The notes under the pieces were generated by a model. The model was not told where the DNA came from. It ran no database searches and worked only from the letters and a program-made list of their open reading frames with translations. Of a stretch of DNA of 64,000 bases, positions 1-8,227 are shown in pieces. Origin of the DNA: Lentzea jiangxiensis. Lineage in GTDB: Bacteria > Actinomycetota > Actinomycetes > Mycobacteriales > Pseudonocardiaceae. Location of the stretch: assembly GCF_900104175.1 (NCBI RefSeq), contig NZ_FNIX01000013.1, forward strand, positions 1 through 64,000. Reading direction: 5' to 3'. Position 1 is the stretch's first letter; each line of letters begins with the position of its first letter. The translations under genes were made by a program, and so were the position numbers.

Positions 1-1
1 C

Positions 2-163
2 GACTCGGGTGACCGTGGTGGCTACCGGGGTCAGGGTTCGAGCGACCGCGGCGGGTACCGCAAGGACGATTCCGGTGACCGTGGTGGATACCGCGGGGAC
101 CGTTCGAGCGACCGCGGTGGCTACCGCAAGAACGACTCCGGCGACCGGGGCGGCTCCCGCAAC
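2..163 (+). repeat. 66-bp coding tandem repeat encoding RGG-like units
   Basis: Two full 22-codon units (2-67 and 68-133) and the start of a third (134-163) encode the pattern DSGDRGGYRG.. then SSDRGGYRK. The array probably continues upstream of the window edge. Codon-level similarity between units suggests recent expansion. Confidence 0.8.
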
Positions 164-1291
164 GACGAACGCTCGGCTCCGCAGCGCGACGACCGCCGTG
201 ACGAGCGCAGCCGTGAGCGCGCGGCGCGTTTCCAGGACCGCATCACCGACCAGGACACCACCGGTCAGGCCAGCAGCGGTCAGGACAGCACCGGCGCCGA
301 GGGTACCGCTGCCGAGGTGAAGCCGGACGCCGAGCGTTCCGGTTACCGCCTGGGCGACGGTGCCGCGGCCACGCGCACCGCGGCCGGTCGCGAGGCTGTG
401 GCCGAGGCCGCGGTCGCTGCCGACAGCGACGCGGACGAGGCCGTCGAGGACGAGGCCGTCACCGAGGACCGCGAGGCCGGCGACGCGCCCGCGGCCGGGA
501 GTGACAAAGCCGACGAGGCTGACGAGGCCGATGAGGCTTCGGACGGGATCCGTGCGGCGGACGCCGAGGCCGGCGACGAGCAGCGCGACGAGGCGCCCGC
601 ACCCCGTGGCGGACGGCCCGAGCTGCCCCGGGAAGCCGACCTGTCGCTGCTCGACCCGGAGATCAAGGCCGAGCTGCGCAGCCTGCCCAAGGGCCTCGCG
701 GAACTCGTCGGCAAGCACCTGGCCGCGGCCGGGCTGCTGATCGACGAGGAGCCGGAGCTGGCGCTCGAGCACGCCCGCTACGCGCGGAGCAAGGCCGCTC
801 GCGTCGGTGTCGTGCGGGAAGCGGCGGGTCTCACCGCCTACTTCGCGGACGAGTGGGCCGAGGCGCTCAGCGAGCTGCGCGCCGCGCGCCGGATGATGGC
901 CGGGCCGGGCCACCTGGCGATCATGGCCGACTGCGAGCGGGCGCTCGGGCGTCCCGAGCGGGCCATCGACCTCGCCAAGGACCCGTCGGCCAAGGACCTG
1001 AGCCAGGAGGACGAGATCGAGCTGCGGATCGTCGCGGCCGGCGCTCGTCGCGACATGGGTCAGCTCGACGCGGCCGTCGTCGCGCTGCAGGGTCCGGACC
1101 TCGATCCGGGACAGCGCACGCCCTACTCGGCGCGGCTCTTCTACGCTTACGCCGACAACCTGGCCGCGGCCGGTCGCACCGAGGAAGCGGTCAAGTGGTT
1201 CCTCAACGCCGCCGAGGCTGACGACGAAGGGGAGACCGACGCCGCCGAGCGCGCGTTCGAGCTCACCCAGGAGGAGACCGCGGAGCAGTGA
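2..1291 (+). CDS. TPR-type protein with N-terminal RGG-like repeats (5' end outside window)
   Basis: The frame is open from base 2 with no stop, so the gene starts upstream of the window; internal GTG at 317 is not the real start. The visible 429 residues begin with arginine-glycine-rich repeats built from units such as SSDRGGYRK and SGDRGGYRG (about residues 1-50). A long Ala/Glu/Asp-rich linker follows (to about 210), then an all-helical C-terminal domain resembling tetratricopeptide repeats. Position before the HAD phosphatase and tlyA matches the mycobacterial TPR gene of the tyrS-tlyA interval (Rv1691-like, from memory). RGG-type repeats often bind RNA; that role is inference only. Its stop overlaps the next start by 4 bases. 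Confidence 0.85.
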   Translation, partial: DSGDRGGYRGQGSSDRGGYRKDDSGDRGGYRGDRSSDRGGYRKNDSGDRGGSRNDERSAPQRDDRRDERSRERAARFQDRITDQDTTGQASSGQDSTGAEGTAAEVKPDAERSGYRLGDGAAATRTAAGREAVAEAAVAADSDADEAVEDEAVTEDREAGDAPAAGSDKADEADEADEASDGIRAADAEAGDEQRDEAPAPRGGRPELPREADLSLLDPEIKAELRSLPKGLAELVGKHLAAAGLLIDEEPELALEHARYARSKAARVGVVREAAGLTAYFADEWAEALSELRAARRMMAGPGHLAIMADCERALGRPERAIDLAKDPSAKDLSQEDEIELRIVAAGARRDMGQLDAAVVALQGPDLDPGQRTPYSARLFYAYADNLAAAGRTEEAVKWFLNAAEADDEGETDAAERAFELTQEETAEQ

Positions 1292-2082
1292 GCGAGACGT
1301 TGGTCGACCGGTACGACGCTTTGCTGATCGATCTCGACGGCACCGTCTACCGCGGGTCGGAAGCCGTGCCCGGTGCCGCCGAAGCGATTGCGGCGGCCAG
1401 GAGCAAGGGCGTCGGGATCCGGTACGTCACCAACAACGCGTCACGCTCTCCGCAGGCGGTGGCCGACCACCTCGTCGAGCTCGGGTTCGAGACGAGCGTC
1501 GACGAGGTGAGCACCTCCTCGCAGGCAGGCGCGGCGATGCTCGCCGATCGCCTGCCCAAGCGGTCCACCGTCCTCGTGCTCGGCACCGAGGCCCTCGAGG
1601 CCGAGGTGTTCAAGCGCGGACTCATCCCGACCGACACCGCCGAAGGCGCGGTGGCGGTCCTGCAGGGCCTGTCCATGGACCTCGGCTGGCGCCAGCTGGC
1701 CGAGGCCGCCGTGGCCATCCGCGCCGGTGCGCTGTGGGTGGCGTGCAACGTCGACGCCACCCTGCCCACCGAACGCGGCCTCCTGCCCGGCAACGGCAGC
1801 CTCGTCGCGGCGCTGAAGACCGCCACCGGCCAGGAACCCCTCGTCGCCGGCAAACCCGCCACCCCGCTGCTGCAGCAGGCGGCGAAGGACCTCGGCGCGC
1901 ATCGCCCGCTGGTCGTCGGAGACCGCCTCGACACGGACGTCCTGGGCGCCGTCAACGCCGGGATGGACTCGCTGCTCGTGCTCACGGGTGTGTCGACGGA
2001 GGAGGAGGCGCAAGCGCTTCCGGAAGAGCGACGGCCGACGTATGTCGGCGCGGACCTGTCGGTACTACATCGGCTACCGTAA
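1288..2082 (+). CDS. HAD-superfamily hydrolase, NagD/p-nitrophenyl phosphatase-like
   Basis: A 264-aa phosphatase of the HAD IIA (NagD-like) class. Motif I is DLDGTVYRG near residue 16, with the nucleophile and acid aspartates. Motif II is YVTNNASRS near residue 50, and motif IV is VVGDRLDTDVLGA near residue 210. These are the metal and phosphate contacts expected of a magnesium-dependent sugar- or nucleotide-phosphate phosphatase; the substrate cannot be read from sequence. The GTG start overlaps the stop of the TPR gene (GTGA), so the two are translationally coupled. The order TPR-HAD-small protein-tlyA-nadK is conserved in mycobacteria, suggesting a housekeeping role. Confidence 0.88.
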   Translation: MSETLVDRYDALLIDLDGTVYRGSEAVPGAAEAIAAARSKGVGIRYVTNNASRSPQAVADHLVELGFETSVDEVSTSSQAGAAMLADRLPKRSTVLVLGTEALEAEVFKRGLIPTDTAEGAVAVLQGLSMDLGWRQLAEAAVAIRAGALWVACNVDATLPTERGLLPGNGSLVAALKTATGQEPLVAGKPATPLLQQAAKDLGAHRPLVVGDRLDTDVLGAVNAGMDSLLVLTGVSTEEEAQALPEERRPTYVGADLSVLHRLP

Positions 2083-2086
2083 GACC

Positions 2087-2254
2087 GTGAGCTACCCCCT
2101 GCCCGGACCGCCGCCCAACCCGGCCGACGCCATCGAAGGCGCGCTGGAGCGGCTCGACGGGCTCGAGAACGTCGCCCTCGAGGAGCACGTTGCCCGGTTC
2201 GACGCCGTGCACGCCACGCTCACCGACGCACTGTCGAGCATCGACAAGGTGTGA
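2087..2254 (+). CDS. small conserved protein between HAD phosphatase and tlyA
   Basis: A 55-aa ORF with a GTG start 4 bases after the HAD stop and 6 bases before tlyA. The product begins VSYPLPGPPPNPAD, then forms one predicted amphipathic helix rich in Glu, Leu and Ala (IEGALERLDGLENVALEEH). A small protein in the same place exists in mycobacteria (Rv1693-like, from memory). Longer starts upstream in this frame overlap the HAD gene and give an arginine-rich extension unlike a protein N terminus. Function unknown; no metal or nucleotide motif is visible. Confidence 0.72.
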   Translation: MSYPLPGPPPNPADAIEGALERLDGLENVALEEHVARFDAVHATLTDALSSIDKV

Positions 2255-2260
2255 TGCACA

Positions 2261-3073
2261 GTGCCTCGCAGGGTGCGGCTCGACGCCGAACTCGTGCGCA
2301 GGGGGCTCGCCCGGTCCCGTGAGCACGCCAGCCAACTCGTCGCGGACGGCCGCGTCACGGTGCGCGGCACCGTCGCGACCAAGCCCGCGACCGCCGTGGA
2401 GACCTCCGACGCGGTCGTCGTCAAGGACCTCGACAACGATCCCAACTGGGCCTCCCGGGGCGCGCACAAGCTGATCGGCGCGCTCGAAGGCTTCAAGATC
2501 GACCCCACCGGCAAGCGCTGTCTCGACGCCGGCGCGTCCACTGGCGGTTTCACCGACGTGCTGCTGCGCGGAGGTGCGAGGCAGGTCGTCGCGGCCGACG
2601 TCGGCAGGGGTCTGCTCGACTGGAAGCTGCAGACCGACGACCGGGTCGTGGTGAAGGACAAGACCAACGTCCGCACCCTCACACCCGAGGACATCGGTGG
2701 CACGGTTGAACTCGTGGTGGCCGATCTTTCGTTTATCTCGTTGAGGCTTGTGCTCCCCGCACTGGCCGCGTGCCTCGACGAGGAAGGCGATCTGCTGCCG
2801 ATGGTCAAGCCGCAGTTCGAGGTGGGCAAGGAACGCCTCGGCTCCGGAGGCGTCGTGCGCGACCCCGGGCTGCGCGCGGAAGCCGTGCTCGACGTGACCA
2901 GGGCGGCGGCCGAGCTCGGCCTGGCCGTGCACGGGGTCGTCGCGAGCCCGCTGCCCGGCCCGTCCGGCAACGTCGAGTACTTCCTCTGGCTGCGCAAAGC
3001 AGGACCCGCCCCGGACGGGGCGGAGACTGCCGCGGAGATGGTGCGCACCGCCGTCGAAGAAGGGCCCCAATGA
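2261..3073 (+). CDS. tlyA: TlyA family rRNA (cytidine-2'-O)-methyltransferase
   Basis: 270 aa. An N-terminal S4 RNA-binding domain (about 1-65, [18 protein letters not shown]) is followed by an FtsJ-like Rossmann methyltransferase. The SAM-binding motif [12 protein letters not shown] lies near residue 88, with [20 protein letters not shown] and [11 protein letters not shown] downstream as the catalytic K-D-K-E framework. In mycobacteria TlyA 2'-O-methylates 16S and 23S rRNA and confers capreomycin sensitivity; that is family knowledge. The GTG start begins directly with the S4 domain. Its stop overlaps the nadK ATG (ATGA), forming the tlyA-nadK-recN cluster typical of Gram-positives. Confidence 0.95.
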   Translation: MPRRVRLDAELVRRGLARSREHASQLVADGRVTVRGTVATKPATAVETSDAVVVKDLDNDPNWASRGAHKLIGALEGFKIDPTGKRCLDAGASTGGFTDVLLRGGARQVVAADVGRGLLDWKLQTDDRVVVKDKTNVRTLTPEDIGGTVELVVADLSFISLRLVLPALAACLDEEGDLLPMVKPQFEVGKERLGSGGVVRDPGLRAEAVLDVTRAAAELGLAVHGVVASPLPGPSGNVEYFLWLRKAGPAPDGAETAAEMVRTAVEEGPQ

Positions 3074-3960
3074 GGGAAGTCCTGCTGGTCGTCCACACCG
3101 GTCACCAGAGCAACATCGATCTCGCCCGTCAGGTGGCCGGCCGCCTCGCGGTCGGAGGCGTCACGACGAGGGTGCTCGACGACGAGGCGCGTGACCTCGG
3201 CCCGTCGTGCTGCACCAAGGTCGTGCCCGCCGACGACCACGCCGCCGAGGGCACCGAGCTCGTGCTGGTGCTGGGCGGTGACGGCACGCTGCTGCGCGGC
3301 GCCGAGCTCGCCCGCCCGGCGCGCGTGCCGGTCCTCGGCGTGAACCTCGGCCGCGTCGGGTTCCTCGCGGAAGCCGACTCGGACGCGTTGCACGAGGCCG
3401 TCGGTCACGTGCTGGAACGCGACTACTTCGTGGAAGAGCGCATGACGCTCGACCTGATCGCCAAGGTCGACGGCGAGGTCGTCGTGAAGACGTGGGCGCT
3501 CAACGAGATCAGCGTCGAGAAGCTGATCCGCGAACGCATCCTCGAGGTCGTCATCGAGGTCGACGGACGGCCCGTGTCGGCGTTCGGCTGCGACGGCGTG
3601 CTGTGCGCGACGCCGACGGGTTCCACGGCCTACGCGTTCTCGGCCGGCGGTCCGGTCGTGTGGCCGGACGTGCAGGCGATCCTGGTGGTGCCGAGCAACG
3701 CGCACGCGCTGTTCGCGCGGCCGCTGGTCGTGTCGCCCAAGTCGCACGTGGCGTTTGAGATCGAGGCGACCGGGCATCCGGCGGCGCTGTCCGCGGACGG
3801 GCGGCGCACGTTCGAGTTGCCCGCGGGCGCGCGGATCGAGATCGTGGAGGGCGAGGTGCCGCTCAAGGTCGTCCGGCTGCGCCATGCCCCGTTCACGGAC
3901 CGGCTGGTCGAGAAGTTCGACCTGCCGGTGAAGGGGTGGCGGGGACCATCGGCAGGCTGA
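3070..3960 (+). CDS. nadK: NAD kinase
   Basis: 296 aa, phosphorylating NAD to NADP in the cytosol. The signature [15 protein letters not shown] lies near residue 65. The conserved NE motif ([10 protein letters not shown]) and the substrate-loop motif [16 protein letters not shown] follow. The ATG at 3070 overlaps the tlyA stop (ATGA); the frame extends upstream, but that sequence overlaps tlyA and lacks family similarity. Length matches actinobacterial PpnK enzymes. The C terminus ends about 80 bases before the recN start, so recN may be read through from the same transcript. Confidence 0.95.
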   Translation: MREVLLVVHTGHQSNIDLARQVAGRLAVGGVTTRVLDDEARDLGPSCCTKVVPADDHAAEGTELVLVLGGDGTLLRGAELARPARVPVLGVNLGRVGFLAEADSDALHEAVGHVLERDYFVEERMTLDLIAKVDGEVVVKTWALNEISVEKLIRERILEVVIEVDGRPVSAFGCDGVLCATPTGSTAYAFSAGGPVVWPDVQAILVVPSNAHALFARPLVVSPKSHVAFEIEATGHPAALSADGRRTFELPAGARIEIVEGEVPLKVVRLRHAPFTDRLVEKFDLPVKGWRGPSAG

Positions 3961-4040
3961 CCGCGCCGCTCGGTGCGTCGGCACCGGCTCGTTATGGTGC
4001 CCGCGAGGAAATGTCGGACTCGACAAGTAAGGTTCGCCCT

Positions 4041-5822
4041 GTGCTGGCCGAGATGCGCATCAATGGCCTTGGCGTGATCGACGAGGCCACCCTGGAGCTG
4101 GACCCCGGGTTCACCGTTGTCACGGGTGAGACGGGCGCGGGCAAGACCATGGTCGTGACCGGGTTGCACCTGCTCGGCGGTGGCCGGGCGGAGGCGTCCC
4201 GCGTGCGCACCGGAGCGGACCGGGCGGTGGTCGAGGGCCGCTTCCAGGCCCCGGCCGGCAGTCCCGCCGCGAAGGTGGCGGAGGAGGTCGGCGGCGAGGC
4301 GGACGAGGACGGCTCGCTGATCGCGATCCGCACCGTCGGCGCCGACGGCCGCTCCCGCGCGCACGTCGGCGGCCGTTCCGTGCCGGTCGGCGTGCTGTCC
4401 GAGCTGGCCGAGCAGCTGATCGCCGTCCACGGCCAGAACGACCAGCTGCGGCTCATGCGCCCCACCGAGCAGCGCGCCGTGCTGGACCGCTTCGCCGGCG
4501 ACGACGTGGGCGGGCCCCTGCGCGCGTACCAGGCCGTCCGCGAGGAGTGGCTGCGCGTCTCCGCGGAGCTGAAGGAACGCACCGAACGTTCCCGCGAACT
4601 GGCCCGCGAGGCCGACCTGCTGCGCCACGGCCTGACCGAGATCGACGCGGTCGCCCCGCAGCTGGGCGAGGACGCCGAGCTGCACGACGAGGCCCGCCGC
4701 CTGGCCGACGCCGACCAGCTGCGCGAGACGGCCCAGGGCGCGCAGTTCGCGGTGTCCGGCTCCCTGGAGGGCGACCCGGACAACCCCGGCGCGCTCGGCC
4801 TGATCTCCGAGGCCGCCCGCCGCCTGTCCTCGTCCGAGGACCCGAAGCTGCGCGAGATGGAACCGCGTCTCGTCGAGGCGGCCACGCTGCTGGCCGACGT
4901 CGGCGCCGAGATCTCCGGCTACCTCGACCAGCTGGAGGCCGACCCCGGCCGCCTCGAGGCCGTGCTGCAGCGCCAGGCCGAACTGAAGGCGCTGACCCGC
5001 AAGTACGCCGCCGACGTCGACGGCGTGATCGCCTGGGCCGAGCAGGCGCGTGCCCGGCTGGGCGGACTGGACACGTCCGAGGAAGCGCTCACCGGCTTGG
5101 CGGCCCGCCGCGACGAGCTGGCCGCGGAGCTGGCGACGCTCGCCGCTCAGGTGACGGCGGCTCGGGTCGAGGCCGCGCTGGAACTCGGGAAGGCCGTCAC
5201 CGAAGAGCTCGACGGGCTCGCGATGCCGCACGCCTCGGTGGAGCTCGCCGTCCGGCCCCGGCACGCCGAGACCGGGGACGCGCAGGCTCTCACCGTCGGG
5301 CGCTCGGTGCTGCACGCCGGCGCGTCGGGGGTGGACGACGTCGAGCTCCGGCTGATCTCCCACCCCGGGGCGCCTGCTCTTCCGGTGCACAAGGGGGCTT
5401 CCGGTGGTGAGCTCTCCCGGGTGATGCTGGCGCTCGAGGTGGTGCTGTCCCACTCCGATCCGGTGCCCACGCTGGTGTTCGACGAGGTGGACGCCGGAGT
5501 CGGTGGACGGGCTGCTGTCGAGGTCGGGCGGCGGCTGGCTCGGCTTGCCCGGTCGCACCAGGTGATCGTGGTGACGCACCTGCCCCAGGTCGCGGCCTTC
5601 GCCGATCGGCATCTCGTGGTGGACAAATCCGCCGACGGGACGTTCACGCGGTCGGCTGTCCGGAAGTTGGACGAGACCCAGCGGGTGGTGGAGCTGGCTC
5701 GAATGCTGGCCGGGATGGACTCCACCGACACCGGGCGGGCTCACGCCGAGGAGTTGCTGGCCGCGGCCAAGTCGGACAAGTCTTCTGCTCCTGTGGTTCG
5801 GCGGAGGAAGAAGAAGGGCTGA
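4041..5822 (+). CDS. recN: DNA repair protein RecN
   Basis: 593 aa SMC-like ATPase for double-strand break repair. The Walker A motif is VVTGETGAGKTMVVTGLHLLG near residue 30. The centre is coiled-coil rich (LKERTERSRELAREADLL and similar). The signature SGGELSRVMLALEVVLS and Walker B TLVFDEVDAGVGG lie in the C-terminal half, with VVTHLPQVAAFADRHLVV at the H-loop. I chose GTG 4041 because it follows AAGG at 8 bases and yields MLAEMRINGLGVID, aligning with the mycobacterial N terminus; ATG 4011 would add ten unlikely residues. Terminator-like hairpins follow the stop. Confidence 0.95.
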   Translation: MLAEMRINGLGVIDEATLELDPGFTVVTGETGAGKTMVVTGLHLLGGGRAEASRVRTGADRAVVEGRFQAPAGSPAAKVAEEVGGEADEDGSLIAIRTVGADGRSRAHVGGRSVPVGVLSELAEQLIAVHGQNDQLRLMRPTEQRAVLDRFAGDDVGGPLRAYQAVREEWLRVSAELKERTERSRELAREADLLRHGLTEIDAVAPQLGEDAELHDEARRLADADQLRETAQGAQFAVSGSLEGDPDNPGALGLISEAARRLSSSEDPKLREMEPRLVEAATLLADVGAEISGYLDQLEADPGRLEAVLQRQAELKALTRKYAADVDGVIAWAEQARARLGGLDTSEEALTGLAARRDELAAELATLAAQVTAARVEAALELGKAVTEELDGLAMPHASVELAVRPRHAETGDAQALTVGRSVLHAGASGVDDVELRLISHPGAPALPVHKGASGGELSRVMLALEVVLSHSDPVPTLVFDEVDAGVGGRAAVEVGRRLARLARSHQVIVVTHLPQVAAFADRHLVVDKSADGTFTRSAVRKLDETQRVVELARMLAGMDSTDTGRAHAEELLAAAKSDKSSAPVVRRRKKKG

Positions 5823-5830
5823 GGTTTGTC

Positions 5831-5863
5831 GGACCCCCTGAGCAGGTTGGGATTGGGGGGTCC
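5831..5863 (+). terminator. stem-loop just after recN
   Basis: GGACCCCC (5831-5838) pairs with GGGGGTCC (5856-5863) across a 17-base loop, 8 bases after the recN stop. It lies directly upstream of a stronger terminator, so the two may act in tandem. Confidence 0.5.
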
Positions 5864-5870
5864 TGGGAGT

Positions 5871-5910
5871 GGGGGGACGTCTGCGTCAGCATGCGTCCCC
5901 CCCTTTTTTT
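5871..5910 (+). terminator. rho-independent terminator after recN
   Basis: GGGGGGACG (5871-5879) pairs with CGTCCCCCC (5894-5902) and is followed by a run of seven T (5904-5910). A classic U-tract terminator is rare in such GC-rich DNA. It marks the end of the tlyA-nadK-recN transcription unit. The remainder of 5911-6120 holds no convincing gene. Confidence 0.85.
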
Positions 5911-6120
5911 GTGGGTTGCTGGCACGCCTGTTGCATTGGGCGGTTACGTCCGTTGGTGGGTGGTGGCCGGTGGGGCCGCCTGGAAAGCCAAGAGCAAAGC
6001 CAAAAGCGGAGCGGCTCGCCTTCGGCCTCGCGCTGTTCGGGCTGTGGTTCGGCATGATGGAGGGGACCGAGCTCCGGTCAGCGGGCGCACGCGGTGTGCG
6101 GTGGAAGGTGGACCGGATCT

Positions 6121-6717
6121 GTGACCACGCGCCGGGTGCTCGGGGCGGTGCTGGTGTTCGTCGCGGCCGGGTTGGCTGTGGCGGCTACGTTCTCGACCGC
6201 CTATTCGGTGCGGGTGGTGGTGAACGGGCGGACGCTGCGGTTCGAGGCCACCTCGTGGGTCGTTGAGCGGGACGACTTCCGAGAGGTGCTGATGTTGGCG
6301 CCGTTGGAGTTCGGGGAGCCTGTTGTCGGGGCGGCCGTGGTCATGGTGTTGGCTGCGGTGCTGGCATTTCGGGTCCCTGCTCTCCGGGTGGGGTCGTTGC
6401 TCGGGGCCGGGTTGCTGGTGGGGGCCGCCTGGTCTGCCGTGGTGCGGGTGCAGGGGCTGGTCGAGGAGCTCGAGGGCATGAGGTCGCCCGTGCCCATTGC
6501 CGTGGAGCAGAGGGACGGGGTCACGATGCTGATCGTGGCCGCCGGGGTGGGGGTCATCTCCGCCGTGTTGCACCAGGAGTTGCCTCGGCGGGTTGGTGGC
6601 GATGACGACGTGGAGGGCGGTGACGGGGTGGTGATCCACCAGGTCGACGACGACGGGGACGACGCCGAGACGCCGCCCTACGGGTATCCGGTGATCGTGG
6701 AGCCGAAGGGTGGGTGA
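6121..6717 (+). CDS. four-helix membrane protein, first of a tandem quartet
   Basis: 198 aa, function unrecognised. Four hydrophobic segments are visible: residues about 5-25, 62-80, 85-105 and 135-155. The external loop after helix 1 holds FEATSWVVERDD and an acidic C-terminal tail ends in ETPPYGYPVIVEP. The same plan (helix, loop with a conserved Trp, three helices, polar tail) recurs in the three following genes, so they look like diverged tandem duplicates. GTG 6121 starts right at the first helix; an in-frame GTG at 6094 would add nine residues. The last 8 bases overlap the next gene. The mycobacterial recN-steA interval lacks these genes, from memory. Confidence 0.75.
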   Translation: MTTRRVLGAVLVFVAAGLAVAATFSTAYSVRVVVNGRTLRFEATSWVVERDDFREVLMLAPLEFGEPVVGAAVVMVLAAVLAFRVPALRVGSLLGAGLLVGAAWSAVVRVQGLVEELEGMRSPVPIAVEQRDGVTMLIVAAGVGVISAVLHQELPRRVGGDDDVEGGDGVVIHQVDDDGDDAETPPYGYPVIVEPKGG

Positions 6718-7300
6718 GCGGCGGAGGGTGGCCGGTGTGCTCTCCGTGCTGGGGGCCGGGACCGTGGTGGCCGGGAGTCTCCTGGACACCTTCCGGACCG
6801 TCCACAAAGGTTTCGAAGTGGAGTTGGTGATCACCACCTCGGCCTGGGTGACCAGGTCGGAGCCTCCGAGCGGGCCGCCTGAGAACCCCGCGTTGTTCGC
6901 GGCGGGGTGGCCGTTGGTCGTTTGTGCGGTGGTGGTGGCCTGTGCCGTGGTGCTGACGTTGCGGGAGAGGACCGCGTTCGTCGGGCGGGTGCTCGTCCTC
7001 GGTGCTGCCGGGGCGTTGGCCGGGGTGGTGTTCCTCTACCTCGCGCTGGTCGAGCGGCAGCGCAGCCTGTACTCCTTCGGGCCGTCCGGGGAGCCCGCGG
7101 CCGAAGTGCACTACCTCGGCGGTACGTGGATGTTGGTCCTGGGAGCGATCATCACGCTGGTCGGGGCCGTGCTCGCTCAACAGCGGGTGGGGTCTGCGTC
7201 GGTGGATGAGGACGGGGTGGTCGTGCGGTCGTTGGGCGGAGAGGACGACACGCCGCCGTTCGGCATCGCCGTACCCGGCGACGGGCGGGAGGCACGGTGA
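6710..7300 (+). CDS. four-helix membrane protein, second of quartet
   Basis: 196 aa, function unrecognised. Hydrophobic segments lie at about residues 7-25, 62-82, 92-112 and 140-160. The loop after helix 1 carries VITTSAWVTRSEPPSG, equivalent to the Trp-containing loop of the preceding protein, and the tail DDTPPFGIAVP parallels its TPPYGYPVIVEP. These shared C-terminal words support paralogy between the first two members. The GTG start overlaps the previous gene by 8 bases and its stop overlaps the next by 4 (GTGA), so the four are one operon with coupled translation. Confidence 0.75.
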   Translation: MGERRRVAGVLSVLGAGTVVAGSLLDTFRTVHKGFEVELVITTSAWVTRSEPPSGPPENPALFAAGWPLVVCAVVVACAVVLTLRERTAFVGRVLVLGAAGALAGVVFLYLALVERQRSLYSFGPSGEPAAEVHYLGGTWMLVLGAIITLVGAVLAQQRVGSASVDEDGVVVRSLGGEDDTPPFGIAVPGDGREAR

Positions 7301-7728
7301 TCGGGAGGCCTACGGCGATCGCGCTGATCGCGGTCGGGGTGGTGCTGACGGCCACGGCGATGGTGCTGCCGTGGTACTCGACGGCTTACGGCGGTGGGGT
7401 CGAGGTGGTCGTTCGGGCTTGGGGGACGGAGATCGTCAACAAGCCCGGTGACTGGCCCGCAGGGGAGCTGTCGCCCTGGTACGGGGTGCCGGTGGCGGTC
7501 ACGGCGGCGTTGCTCGTCGCCGGGATCTGGGTCGCTCGCGCCGCGGTGGCCGGGGCGGCCGGACAGGCCGGGGCCGTCGGTGTCACGGCGGCGCTGGTCG
7601 TGTCGGAACGCGGGCACGCGGTCGAGCAGCAAGGGGACTTCGCGGTCGGGTTCGGGCTGGTGTTCCTGGTGGCCGGAACGCTGGTGGCGCTCGCGGGTGC
7701 CGTCGCGGTGCAGCGGGAGGCGGGGTGA
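7297..7728 (+). CDS. small membrane protein, third of quartet
   Basis: 143 aa with four hydrophobic segments (about 6-25, 67-85, 88-103 and 115-135). The loop after the first helix reads LPWYSTAYGGGVEVVVRAWGT, holding the Trp shared by the family. It lacks the acidic TPPxG tail of the first two members. GTG start and stop both form 4-base overlaps with neighbours. Nothing indicates enzymatic activity; a structural, sensory or transport role in the envelope is possible but not shown. Confidence 0.72.
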   Translation: MIGRPTAIALIAVGVVLTATAMVLPWYSTAYGGGVEVVVRAWGTEIVNKPGDWPAGELSPWYGVPVAVTAALLVAGIWVARAAVAGAAGQAGAVGVTAALVVSERGHAVEQQGDFAVGFGLVFLVAGTLVALAGAVAVQREAG

Positions 7729-8165
7729 AGAAGGTCCTGAGCGTCGTGTTGCTCGTGCTGGCCGCGGGGGCCGCGGCCGGGGCGACGCTCCTGCCGTTCT
7801 CCGAGCTGTTGATCAGCCTTGCTCCCGGGCAGCCGCAGACCGCGTACGTCACGACCGGCTGGAGCACGCGGTTCGGTGGCACCAAGGACGAGCACGGTCC
7901 GTTGTTCGGCATCCCGATCGTGGTGGCGGCCGCGGCGGTGCTGGTGGGTGTTCGGTGGCGGAAGGTCGCCTTCGCCGGTGCCGCGGCGCTCGCGGGTGTG
8001 GCCGGGATGCTGTTCGTCCACCTGTTGAACGTGATCAGCTTCCACGAGGCGGGCAACATCGCCATCGACCCAGGGCTGGAAGCCGGGTTCGGCAACGGGA
8101 TCTGGGTGCTCATCGGCGCCGTGGTGCTGGCGTTCGGTGCCGTGGTGGTTCACCCCGACGACTGA
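7725..8165 (+). CDS. small membrane protein, fourth of quartet
   Basis: 146 aa. It begins with lysines and a hydrophobic segment (KKVLSVVLLVLAAGAAAG), then a loop TAYVTTGWSTRFGGTKDEHG with the family Trp. Three more hydrophobic segments follow, near 58-72, 78-95 and 123-142. A loop histidine and acidic residues (ISFHEAGNIAIDPGLEAG) between helices 3 and 4 distinguish it. The GTG start overlaps the previous stop (GTGA). A 62-base gap separates it from steA. Function unknown. Confidence 0.72.
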   Translation: MKKVLSVVLLVLAAGAAAGATLLPFSELLISLAPGQPQTAYVTTGWSTRFGGTKDEHGPLFGIPIVVAAAAVLVGVRWRKVAFAGAAALAGVAGMLFVHLLNVISFHEAGNIAIDPGLEAGFGNGIWVLIGAVVLAFGAVVVHPDD

Positions 8166-8227
8166 CCAGCAGGAATCGCCCGGCGTGCCTCACCGGTCAC
8201 ATGCGCACCGTGGGTCACTATCGGCGC

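Noticed and set aside
2092-4026. A 644-codon minus-strand open frame over tlyA and nadK
   Set aside because: Fully antisense to recognised enzymes, with no family motif of its own.
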